Source: SAR86 cluster bacterium (GTDB lineage Bacteria > Pseudomonadota > Gammaproteobacteria > Magnimaribacterales > TMED112). Taken from it: 64,000 bases of DNA. The stretch lies in NCBI GenBank assembly GCA_023703555.1, contig CP097968.1, positions 269,451 through 333,450 on the forward strand. Direction: 5' to 3'. Within the stretch, counting starts at the first letter, position 1; every line of letters begins with the position of its first letter. Under the pieces are notes generated by a model. That model saw only the letters and a list, made by a program, of their open reading frames with translations, searched no databases and was not told the DNA's origin. A program made the translations under genes and the position numbers. This document shows, one piece after another, positions 29,628-37,900 of this stretch.

Positions 29628-30373
29628 TGGCCGGACACTCGAAGTGGGCAAATATAAAACATAGAAAAGCTCGACAAGATGCAAAGAAAGGTGCAACTTT
29701 TTCAAAGATTATTAGAGAGCTAACTGTCGCGGCAAAAGAGGGTGGTGGTGTAATTGAAGATAACCCACGACTAAGGTTGGCTCACGAAAAGGCTCTTTCA
29801 GCAAATATGACAAAAGACACAATAAATAGAGCAATTCAGAGAGGGGCTGGTGGTCAAGAAGGCCAGAACCTTGAGGAGGTCATATACGAGGGATATGCAC
29901 CAGGAGGCATCGCTGTGTATGTTAAGACACTGACTGACAATAAAAATAGAACAGTTTCAGAAGTACGACATGCTTTTACAAAATTTGGCGGTAACTTGGG
30001 AACCTCCGGTAGTGTTGCTTATCTATTTGAAAATAAAGGAAAATTATTTGTGAAGGCTGATACTTCGAACGAAGCTTTTTTTGATCAGGTAATTGAATCA
30101 GGAGCGGATGATTTTTCAGACTTAGATGGTGGTATGGCTGAAGTTGTATGTGATCCAAAAATTTTATCTAATGTAAAGGTTGCACTTGAAAGCCATGGGG
30201 TTCAAATTGAAGCGACCGAAGTTATTATGGAAGCAGAAAATAATATACCTTTAGATCTAGAGCACTCAGAAAAAAATATAAAGCTTGTAGAGTTGCTTGA
30301 GGAATTAGATGATGTTCAGGAAGTTTTTACAAACGCAAAATTGGATGAATCAATCTATAAAAATGAGCATTAA
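29627..30373 (+). CDS. yebC: YebC/PmpR-family protein (TACO1-like)
   Basis: A 248-residue member of the YebC family, with the invariant start MAGHSKWANIKHRKARQDAKKG and the blocks NPRLRLAHEKALSANMTKDTINRAIQRG, YEGYAPGGIAVYV and FGGNLGTSGSVAYLFE. Members act as transcriptional regulators in some bacteria and as translation factors that relieve ribosome stalling in others; the sequence does not decide between these. It lies between aspS and the ruvC position, its usual place. It overlaps the next gene by 11 bases. Confidence 0.96.
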   Translation: MAGHSKWANIKHRKARQDAKKGATFSKIIRELTVAAKEGGGVIEDNPRLRLAHEKALSANMTKDTINRAIQRGAGGQEGQNLEEVIYEGYAPGGIAVYVKTLTDNKNRTVSEVRHAFTKFGGNLGTSGSVAYLFENKGKLFVKADTSNEAFFDQVIESGADDFSDLDGGMAEVVCDPKILSNVKVALESHGVQIEATEVIMEAENNIPLDLEHSEKNIKLVELLEELDDVQEVFTNAKLDESIYKNEH

Positions 30374-30770
30374 TCAAAGAAAAAAAGGCCATGATTTTGA
30401 AAGAAAAGTTGCTAAAAAGCTCAAGGAGGATCTAGATTTAAAAAAGCCTGTAAGAAGAATTCTTGTGCAGTATCAAGAGAAAGATCATCCTGATTTACGT
30501 TTAGGAAGGTGGAATATTGAATGTAAGGCTTATAAAAAAGGGTTTGAACCACCTTCATCTTGGTGGAAACAAGTGCTTGGAGTGACAGGACTTAATGAGT
30601 TTCCAGCGCTAATTTACAAGTTTGATAACAAACCTATTAGAGTAAGAATTAAAATGCAAAACTTAAATGAATTAATGTCAGACGATCAACAATTAGTTGA
30701 TTTAGGTTGGGATAGCTTTATTTATCTATTATCAAATTTCTATAAAGAGGACCTTAAGAATTTTAAATAA
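30363..30770 (+). CDS. Hjc/phage-type PD-(D/E)XK nuclease, putative Holliday junction resolvase
   Basis: A basic 135-residue protein from ATG 30363 (the frame is open further upstream inside yebC). The N-terminal helix reads KKGHDFERKVAKKL with Glu13; HPD at 42-44 is followed by IECKAY with Glu53 and Lys55, and Gln70 lies in the next helix. This E...PD...ExK...Q layout is that of archaeal Hjc and phage Holliday junction resolvases, and it is unrelated to RuvC. The gene lies between yebC and tolQ, where ruvC-ruvA-ruvB-ybgC are expected. The fold is a fairly confident reading of motifs; the resolvase role is inference. Confidence 0.7.
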   Translation: MSINQRKKGHDFERKVAKKLKEDLDLKKPVRRILVQYQEKDHPDLRLGRWNIECKAYKKGFEPPSSWWKQVLGVTGLNEFPALIYKFDNKPIRVRIKMQNLNELMSDDQQLVDLGWDSFIYLLSNFYKEDLKNFK

Positions 30771-31429
30771 TGGATTTTAATATTCTGGAATTATTTCTTG
30801 ATGCAACTTTGCCAGTAAAAATAATATTGGTAATTCTGTTGTTAGCTTCTGTGCTCTCATGGATCATTATTTTCGAAAAATTTTTTACATTCCAAAAAGC
30901 TCTAGTAAGCTCTCATGCAATTGAAGACAGATATTGGCATGGAGAAGTTCTGGAAGATTTATATTCTGAAATAAAGCAAAAAGATATAGTAGATCTCGAA
31001 GTATCTGAGCTTGTTCTTATAACTATTTTTGAGGAGCTAAATAAAAAGAATTCTGAAACTTTAAGTCAAATTCAATCATGTGAAAGATTGGTGAGAGTCA
31101 TAATAAACAGAGATGAAGAGCGACTCTCTCAACGCCTATCTCTCTTAGCAACTATAAGTTCAAGTACTCCCTACATTGGTCTTTTAGGAACTGTGATAGG
31201 AATAATTAATGCCTTTAGTGGCTTGTCTTCAACTGCTCAACTTACACTTAGTTCTGTCGCTCCAGGCATTTCAGAAGCTCTTATTGCAACAGCGGCAGGA
31301 CTTCTTGCTGCAATTCCAGCATTAATAGCTTATAACCAATATTCAAAACAACTGAATAACATTCTGAATGGCTCTTTAGCATTTGCAGAGGAGCTTATAG
31401 CACAGACGGAGAAGACCAATGCTTCTTAA
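30770..31429 (+). CDS. tolQ: Tol-Pal system proton-channel subunit TolQ
   Basis: An inner-membrane protein of the MotA/TolQ/ExbB family with three membrane segments: one near residues 17-37, and two after residue 130 around STPYIGLLGTVIGIINAF and ALIATAAGLLAAIPALIAYN. With TolR it uses the proton gradient to energise TolA during outer-membrane constriction. At 219 residues it is near normal. It overlaps the preceding nuclease gene by one base and tolR by 11 bases. ybgC, which usually precedes it, is absent. Confidence 0.95.
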   Translation: MDFNILELFLDATLPVKIILVILLLASVLSWIIIFEKFFTFQKALVSSHAIEDRYWHGEVLEDLYSEIKQKDIVDLEVSELVLITIFEELNKKNSETLSQIQSCERLVRVIINRDEERLSQRLSLLATISSSTPYIGLLGTVIGIINAFSGLSSTAQLTLSSVAPGISEALIATAAGLLAAIPALIAYNQYSKQLNNILNGSLAFAEELIAQTEKTNAS

Positions 31430-31844
31430 ACATTATCGCAGAGGGGTAAATAATGAAGCAATAAATGAAATTAATGTTGTTCCTTATGTGGATATTATGT
31501 TGGTTCTTTTAGTTATTTTCATGGTGGTAACACCACTAGCAATACAAGGTCTAGAAATAAATCTCCCAAAAACTGAATCTAAGCAATTAGAGCTTGAACA
31601 GAGTTTCCCTTTTATAATTGATATTAACGATAAAGGTCAGTACTTTATTGAAGAGGACTCAAGAATAACACAAGTTTCATTAGGATTTATTGAAGACAGA
31701 TTTAGCAAAGTTATCTCTTCAAACCCGGATTTAGAGGTCATTATAAGAGGTGATGGTGAAGCAGATTATGAATCTGTAGCCCAACTTTTATCAATGTTGC
31801 AAGAAAACGGTGGTTTAAACTTTTCTTTAGCGACACAACCATGA
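31419..31844 (+). CDS. tolR: Tol-Pal system protein TolR
   Basis: A 141-residue ExbD/TolR-family protein: short cytoplasmic N-terminus, one membrane segment with the conserved proton-path aspartate in INVVPYVDIMLVLLVIFMV, and a periplasmic domain ending near VAQLLSMLQENGG. It forms the channel with TolQ. It starts at ATG 31419 inside tolQ, and its stop overlaps the tolA start by ATGA. Confidence 0.95.
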   Translation: MLLKHYRRGVNNEAINEINVVPYVDIMLVLLVIFMVVTPLAIQGLEINLPKTESKQLELEQSFPFIIDINDKGQYFIEEDSRITQVSLGFIEDRFSKVISSNPDLEVIIRGDGEADYESVAQLLSMLQENGGLNFSLATQP

Positions 31845-32437
31845 CAAACTTAATAATTGCGGTGATTTTATCTTTTTTATTTCACATCTTAATATTTTTT
31901 TCAATTAACTTTTTCAATTCCAAAAGCCTTATACAACAAACCACTAAGATTACTAACATAAAATATTTGGTTGATTCTGAGCAAAAAGGTGATCAAGAAA
32001 AGAGTGTGAAAAAAACTGTGCAGAAACTCACAAAAAAGCCAAACATATCAGAGAAAGATACAATTAATAAGACACCAAAAATTTTTGATAAGGACTATAC
32101 AAAGTATTTTAGTGAGGAAAATGATGCTACAAATGAATTATATGAGTCAAATGTTGTACAGGAAATAAGTTCGAGAATAATAAATGATATTCAATCTATT
32201 TGGGTTAAGCCAAATAATCTTTCGAAAGATATTTATGTTGATTTCGAGTTAAGACTTGATAGATTGGGAAATATTAACAGTTATAAAATTACAAAACCCA
32301 GTGGGAATATGACCTTTGACAGAGCTGCTGCAAATGCAATAAAGAAATACAAGAGAATTAAGTATGTTGCAACCATTGATAACGAAACCTATAAAAAGCA
32401 TTTTTCTGTATTCAAATTAAGATTCATTCCTAAATGA
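31841..32437 (+). CDS. tolA: Tol-Pal system protein TolA, shortened
   Basis: TolA has an N-terminal membrane anchor (residues 5-24), a lysine-rich polar linker to about residue 100, and a TonB-like C-terminal domain (VQEISSRIINDIQSIWVKP ... VDFELRLDRLGNI ... FDRAAANAIKKYK). The family fold and the tolR-tolA-tolB order identify it. It has 198 residues against 421 in E. coli. The long helical domain II that normally spans the periplasm is reduced to about 60-80 residues. It overlaps tolR and tolB by ATGA on each side. Confidence 0.88.
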   Translation: MTNLIIAVILSFLFHILIFFSINFFNSKSLIQQTTKITNIKYLVDSEQKGDQEKSVKKTVQKLTKKPNISEKDTINKTPKIFDKDYTKYFSEENDATNELYESNVVQEISSRIINDIQSIWVKPNNLSKDIYVDFELRLDRLGNINSYKITKPSGNMTFDRAAANAIKKYKRIKYVATIDNETYKKHFSVFKLRFIPK

Positions 32438-33690
32438 AGAAAATCCTGTTAATACTTTTGTTCGTACATAATATTATTTTCTCTGAACTCATAATTGAGA
32501 TCACTGAGTCCTCTGAAAATTTAATAAGAGTCGCTGTCGTACAAAAACAGCAGGCTACAAAAATTGGGGATTTGGTTGTTGGAGTTATTGAGCAAGATTT
32601 AAAAAGAACTGGGGAATTTGAGGTGCTTACAAAAGATCAGATGCTTTCCATTCCAACGAAAGAATCAGAGGTTATTCAAAGAGATTGGTTGTTGTTGGAA
32701 GTAGATGCCATAATTTTTTTGGATATTGATGAATCGAGAAATAACCTTGACATAAAATTTTTAATTTATGATGTAGGTTATAAAGATATTTCAGACGATG
32801 GCAAGGTGCTGGGATTACCGGATAGCTTGCGACAAACAAGTCATTTTGTTTCCGATGAGATTTATAAGTATTTTTATGGCATTGACGGTGTATCAGCTAC
32901 AAAGCTGATGTATGTTACAAAAAATGAAAATATCCATAGGTTGATAATAAGTGATTCAGATGGTTTTAATGAACAGGTAATTCTAAAATCTAATCAATCA
33001 ATTATCTCCCCAACCTGGTCTTCAGACGCAAAAGATATTGCATATGTTTCATTTGAGAATAATAGAGCTCAGGTTTTTTTGCATAATCTGGCAACTGGAA
33101 AAAGAGAATCAATTTTAGCTACTGGTTCAACAGTAAGCTCTCCAGCATGGTCACCTGATAAGAGTAAAATAGCTTTTAGTTCTACGATGGATGGAAATTC
33201 TGAGATCTATTTAATGGATTTACGAAGCAAAAAAATTAATAGACTCACTGACAATAAAGCAATCGATACTGAACCTGCTTGGTCGCCAGACGGAAAGAAA
33301 ATTCTTTTTACATCTGATAGATCTGGATCACCACAAATTTATGAGATCAATCCAATAAATCTTGTGAAAAGGAGAATCACAACAGTTGGAAACTATAATG
33401 CAAGGCCATCTTATGTCAATAAACAAAAGATCATTTTTGTTCATCGTGGTACAGAAAGTTTTCAAATCGCAGCTTTAGACCTAAGAACTAGAGAATTTGA
33501 AATTCTGACCTCAACAAAAAATGATGAAAGTCCATGCATTGCCCCAAATGGAAATGTTATAATTTACTCAACTAAAGAAGGAGAGTTGAGTTATTTGGCT
33601 GGAGTAAATATTAGCAGTGGAGTGAGGTTTAAACTTCCAGCTATTTATTCTGAGCTAAAAGAACCTGCTTGGTCACCATTTTTGAGGTAA
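32434..33690 (+). CDS. tolB: Periplasmic protein TolB
   Basis: A Sec-exported periplasmic protein: signal peptide at residues 1 to about 18, an N-terminal domain, then a six-bladed beta-propeller recognisable from repeated W-S-P-D/x-x-K-x-I-A-F/Y blocks (SPAWSPDKSKIAFSS, EPAWSPDGKKILFTSDR, the final EPAWSPF). TolB binds Pal and connects it to TolA. At 418 residues it is normal length. pal follows with only two bases between them. Confidence 0.96.
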   Translation: MKKILLILLFVHNIIFSELIIEITESSENLIRVAVVQKQQATKIGDLVVGVIEQDLKRTGEFEVLTKDQMLSIPTKESEVIQRDWLLLEVDAIIFLDIDESRNNLDIKFLIYDVGYKDISDDGKVLGLPDSLRQTSHFVSDEIYKYFYGIDGVSATKLMYVTKNENIHRLIISDSDGFNEQVILKSNQSIISPTWSSDAKDIAYVSFENNRAQVFLHNLATGKRESILATGSTVSSPAWSPDKSKIAFSSTMDGNSEIYLMDLRSKKINRLTDNKAIDTEPAWSPDGKKILFTSDRSGSPQIYEINPINLVKRRITTVGNYNARPSYVNKQKIIFVHRGTESFQIAALDLRTREFEILTSTKNDESPCIAPNGNVIIYSTKEGELSYLAGVNISSGVRFKLPAIYSELKEPAWSPFLR

Positions 33691-33692
33691 AT

Positions 33693-34181
33693 ATGAAAAA
33701 TTTCTTAATCTTTATAATAACTGTAATTTTTCTCTATTCTTGTGCATCAACTAATGTCGTTGAAGTAGAAAATAGGGAAGCAACTACTGTTGACATAACA
33801 CAAAGTGAAATTTCTAACAGAATATCGAATGTTGGGCTGGATTTAGGTGAGCCTGAAATAAAAATTTTTTTTGACTATGACGAAGATGCTTTAAGTGAGA
33901 AATCTTTGGTAGATCTTTTAGAAATTTCAAGGGTTTTAAAAGATAATGAGAGGTATACTTTGCTTGTTGAAGGCCATGCTGATGAAAGGGGTACACGAGA
34001 GTATAACCTTGCTTTGAGTGAAAGGCGTGCCAAAGCAGTTGAAGATTTTCTGGTGAGTGCTGGGATAATTCCAGTAAGAATTGAAGTTGTTGGATATGGA
34101 GAAGAACAACCTTCTGATATCTCTTCAAATGAAAATGCTTGGTCAAAAAATCGTAGAGCAGAATTATTCTTCGTTAGGTAG
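33693..34181 (+). CDS. pal: Peptidoglycan-associated lipoprotein Pal
   Basis: An outer-membrane lipoprotein with an OmpA-like peptidoglycan-binding domain. The lipobox is FLYSC with the modified Cys at about residue 17. The domain shows IFFDYDEDALSE, VEGHADERGTREYNLALSERRA and VGYGEEQP followed by NRRAELFF. ATG 33693 is chosen over an upstream in-frame ATG in tolB because it gives a normal signal peptide and follows GAGGTAA. At 162 residues it is typical. It overlaps cpoB by one base. Confidence 0.96.
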   Translation: MKNFLIFIITVIFLYSCASTNVVEVENREATTVDITQSEISNRISNVGLDLGEPEIKIFFDYDEDALSEKSLVDLLEISRVLKDNERYTLLVEGHADERGTREYNLALSERRAKAVEDFLVSAGIIPVRIEVVGYGEEQPSDISSNENAWSKNRRAELFFVR

Positions 34182-34825
34182 TGAAAAACTTTTTTATTCC
34201 CTTTATTTTATTTACAGCCTTGTTGTATATTCGTGCAGATGATGAAGAATTTATTGAGTTGTACCTTAAAATACAAGAGCTTGAACAAGAAATTGCATTA
34301 ATGAGAAATCAAATTGAGATCCTAAACACAAAACAAGATTTTTTTGAAAGACAAAATGAAAAGAGTTTTAATGATTTAGAATTAAAAATCTTATCTTATA
34401 AAAATTTAGAGGATCTAGAGTTAATTGATGGTGAATTTTCTACTGAAAACACAAATCCACTCAATTCTTATGAAGAGGGGATAGTTCTTATTAAAAAAGG
34501 GGATTTTGTAAATGCTTTAATAGCCCTAAAAAATTTTATAAATCTTTCTGAAAAAAATGAACAAACGCCTCTAGCATATTTTTGGCATGGGGAATTGAGC
34601 CTTAACCTTGGAGATTATGAACAATCAATCCAAGATTTCAATACTTTGATAGGACTTTATCCAGGTCATTGGAGAACTCCACTTGCAAAATATAAGCTTG
34701 GGGTTATATATCTTGAAGAAGGCGATTCAGAGCGAGCAGAAGAACAATTTAAGTTAGTAATAGATGAGTTCCCTGAAAGCTCAGCTGCTGAAGCTTCACG
34801 TGTAGCTTTAGATGGTCTAGAATAG
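34181..34825 (+). CDS. cpoB: Periplasmic TPR protein CpoB (YbgF)
   Basis: CpoB coordinates PBP1B activity with Tol-Pal during constriction. The 214-residue protein has a signal peptide ending near residue 19, a coiled-coil segment (YLKIQELEQEIALMRNQIEIL), and a C-terminal TPR domain (SYEEGIVLIKKGDFVNALIALKNFI ... YFWHGELSLNLGDYEQSIQDF ... KYKLGVIYLEEGDSERAEEQF). It starts at GTG 34181 with AGGT just upstream. It is the last gene of the tol run, and tRNA-Lys begins 14 bases after its stop. Confidence 0.94.
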   Translation: MKNFFIPFILFTALLYIRADDEEFIELYLKIQELEQEIALMRNQIEILNTKQDFFERQNEKSFNDLELKILSYKNLEDLELIDGEFSTENTNPLNSYEEGIVLIKKGDFVNALIALKNFINLSEKNEQTPLAYFWHGELSLNLGDYEQSIQDFNTLIGLYPGHWRTPLAKYKLGVIYLEEGDSERAEEQFKLVIDEFPESSAAEASRVALDGLE

Positions 34826-34839
34826 CCTATTTTATGATT

Positions 34840-34915
34840 GGGTCGTTAGCTCAGCTGGTAGAGCACCGGGCTTTTAACCCGTTGGTCATAGGTTCGAATC
34901 CTATACGACCCACCA
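34840..34915 (+). tRNA. trnK: tRNA-Lys (anticodon UUU)
   Basis: A 76-base cloverleaf with encoded CCA: acceptor GGGTCGT/ACGACCC, D stem GCTC/GAGC, anticodon loop CTTTTAA, T stem ATAGG/CCTAT around TTCGAAT, discriminator A. Four of five anticodon-stem pairs form; position 27 C faces 43 U. The position after cpoB matches the tRNA-Lys at the end of the pseudomonad tol-cpoB-queE-queC region, with the que genes missing here. Confidence 0.97.
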
Positions 34916-34930
34916 ATTTTAGGAAGCAAT

Positions 34931-34939
34931 TGATATAAT
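34931..34939 (+). promoter_or_regulatory. Extended -10 promoter for the S8 lipoprotein gene
   Basis: TGATATAAT at 34931-34939 is a perfect extended -10 (TGnTATAAT). A start of transcription about seven bases downstream would fall at about 34946, next to the ATG at 34947, so the message would be leaderless. No Shine-Dalgarno sequence is visible before that ATG. Confidence 0.5.
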
Positions 34940-34946
34940 TAATTTT

Positions 34947-37900
34947 ATGAATAAAAGGGCAAATATCTTTTTTACCGTTTTTTTTACAGTGCTTTTATCT
35001 GGATGTGGAGGAGGCTCCTCGGGAACGACTTTAGTACCTGACCCCACACCAGCACCAACCCCAGCACCAACCCCAGCACCACTTGAAATATCGTCAATTA
35101 ATACTTGCTTTGATGGGACATGTCATGATGTGATTCAAATATCGGGATCTGAACCTGTTTCAACTTCTGGTGGATCAGCAACAGCTGAAAGAAGGACTAT
35201 TTATGCTTACTCAAATGACGAAGAGGGACAAGGGAGCTATGAAGGATCGTCTTGGCCGTGGGTAATTACAAATCAAGATATTACAACCGTAGAGGTGCCA
35301 AGCGACATTACTGCTAGTTTTTCAGTGAATGAAACTGACGGACAAATCTTAGTTAACAATAAACCAGCTTATCAATACTCAGGGGATGAAAATGATTCAG
35401 ATGCAAATGGAAATGGAGTTGGAAATATTTGGTATGTCTTTAAGGTTGATGGGGAAACACTAGCCCCAGCACCAACACCAGCCCCTGCTGCTTCTTCGAT
35501 TGGAGCTGATATTGAAGTAAAAGGACCATTTGCGCTAGATTCAGATGTAAACAATCCAGAATATATCAATATTTCTAATAATTTCACTAATAGGGCACAA
35601 TTTCTTGAAGATTACTCCACTGTTTTAGGCTGGATGGGAAATGATGATGATATTGAACTTTTCCAAGTTATTGGTCTAGAAGATAGTATAGGATTAGAGC
35701 TTGAAATCATTGGACATAATACTGATAACAATAATACGGATGACAATCCTGACCTAGATATTTACGTTATAAATACTGATCTTGAGACAATTTCTTCTGG
35801 GGCAGGTTTAGGAAGGGTTGAAACAGCTCAAATACCTGCAGGACCAAGTACTATTTTTTACATTATTATCGACCATTACAGAGGATATAATGAAGTTCCT
35901 TCAAGTTATATCTTGAGACAACTTCCAGCTTCATCAGTGACAGAATCTATGCGTACTAAAATGCATAAATCAAATTCAGATATAAATATTGGGAAGATTT
36001 TAATAAAAAAAGAACCTTCTAGTACAGAAATTCCCTCTGAAGTAAAAATAATCACCGAGTCCTTGGGCAGTAGACCTGCTGGAGTTGTAGAGGTAAATAC
36101 AGAAACTATCTTTTCTATTGTTAACCTACCAATTCAAAAGCTTTCGGAATCAAGCTTGTTAGAACGATTTAAAAGTACTTATGAAATAGGAAAATGGAGA
36201 AAAGCTATTGATCTGTTGAAAATGAAGTTTCCTAATTATGTTTTTGAACTAGATTATAAAATGATACAGCATGCAGATCAGTTTGTAAGGGACCCTCTAT
36301 ACGACCAATACCAATGGTGGAATTTTGACATAGTTAATCTACCTGAGGGATTGGATATTCTTGGCCAGGAGTTAAAGCCAGTAAATGTTGCGGTTCTTGA
36401 TTCTGGTAGCCCTGATGCTGCAGATCAAGCAGCTACATATTCAGTGTTTGATGATAACAGAGGTTGGGATATGGTTGATGAAGATTCTCTTGCATATGAT
36501 CTTGAATTTGGTGAAGGATCTTTCAGTCATGGCACACATGTTGGCAGTACGATATCAATGCTCAATGATGGTTATCACGGTAATGGTTTTGGTGCCAGAG
36601 TATCTCCTGTCAGAGTCTGTTACCAAAGTGGTTGTGGCCCAACCTACGAGGCATATCTATATATTAATGGAGATGACAATGTCTCTGAAACAAGTTGGCG
36701 ACAAAGAGCTGCTGATAGCAATGGAGTAGCAGTAGAAGATCTTCAGGAAAAATTACATTCAATGAATATGAGCTATGGGGGTGGTGGTAGTGCTGACTCG
36801 TCTTCGTGTCAAAAGCTCAGAGAAATTTCTGAATCAGGAGTTTTAATTGCATCCTCTTCAGGTAATGGCGGCATAAACTCCACAAGCTATCCTGCAGCAT
36901 GTCCAACAGTTTTTTCAGTTGCTGCAACTAATGGAATTCACAGAAGATCTAGTTACTCCTCAACAAATCAATATGTTGACTTTGCAGCACCAGGTGGTGA
37001 GTATTCAGATTGGAATAGTGATGGTATTGATGATCTTGTATATGCTTATGGGCGAAGAGAAGCTAATGTTAATACTGACACCCCTTTAGTTGGGGCACAG
37101 GGTACCTCAATGGCATCCCCTCATGGTGCAGGCTTTTTAGGATTACTAAAGTATTATTACGAGGATATTGCTAAACCTTTTGATAGCAATACTTCTCTTC
37201 CTTCAATATTAACTTATGCCGAAGTTGAAAAAATGTTAAAGGCAAATCTGCTTACTAATGATGTAAATAAGACTGAAAGAACTTATGACACTGACGTAAT
37301 GCCTGGACGAGATGATCATTTGGGTTATGGGATTATTGATTTACAGAAAGCAATAAGATCAGTTGATGCTTTTTCAACGGGTTACTTTACAAGCTTTGAT
37401 GATCTCCCTTATTATAGCGGACCTTCTTTGGTCGAATTAGATCCAGTAAATAAACCGAGTGACACTTTTACACTTATTCCAGGAGGACAGGCAGGCAATG
37501 GTTTCAACGATATAACTTTTAGCTACGACCCAACTTTTCTTGAGGTAACAGAAGTCGGCGTTGAAGAATATATGGTGAAAATTCCTGATGGTTATGACGA
37601 TGCCGGGTGGATAGAGGAGACTATAACATTTGAGTTCCCCATGAAAGATGGGGCAGATTTACCTTTTATTGGTTATGAGCTTCTTGCAGTTGGAGTAGAT
37701 GTAATTTTTCATAATATTGGCACCTCATATAATGTAGACATTCCACTTTTAAAAGTGAATTTGCTTGATGAAGAAAACAACGTGATTATAACAGATTTTT
37801 CTGGCATTACAGATGGTATTGGCAAAATTAATATTTCTGACGTTGCGGCTGGCACCTACTCTTTGCAGATTTGCTCTGATATTGATGGAGACGATGCTTG

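Noticed and set aside
36385-36729. 114-codon open frame on the plus strand in another frame of the S8 gene
   Set aside because: The S8 catalytic motifs lie in the main frame across this stretch; the alternative has no family resemblance.
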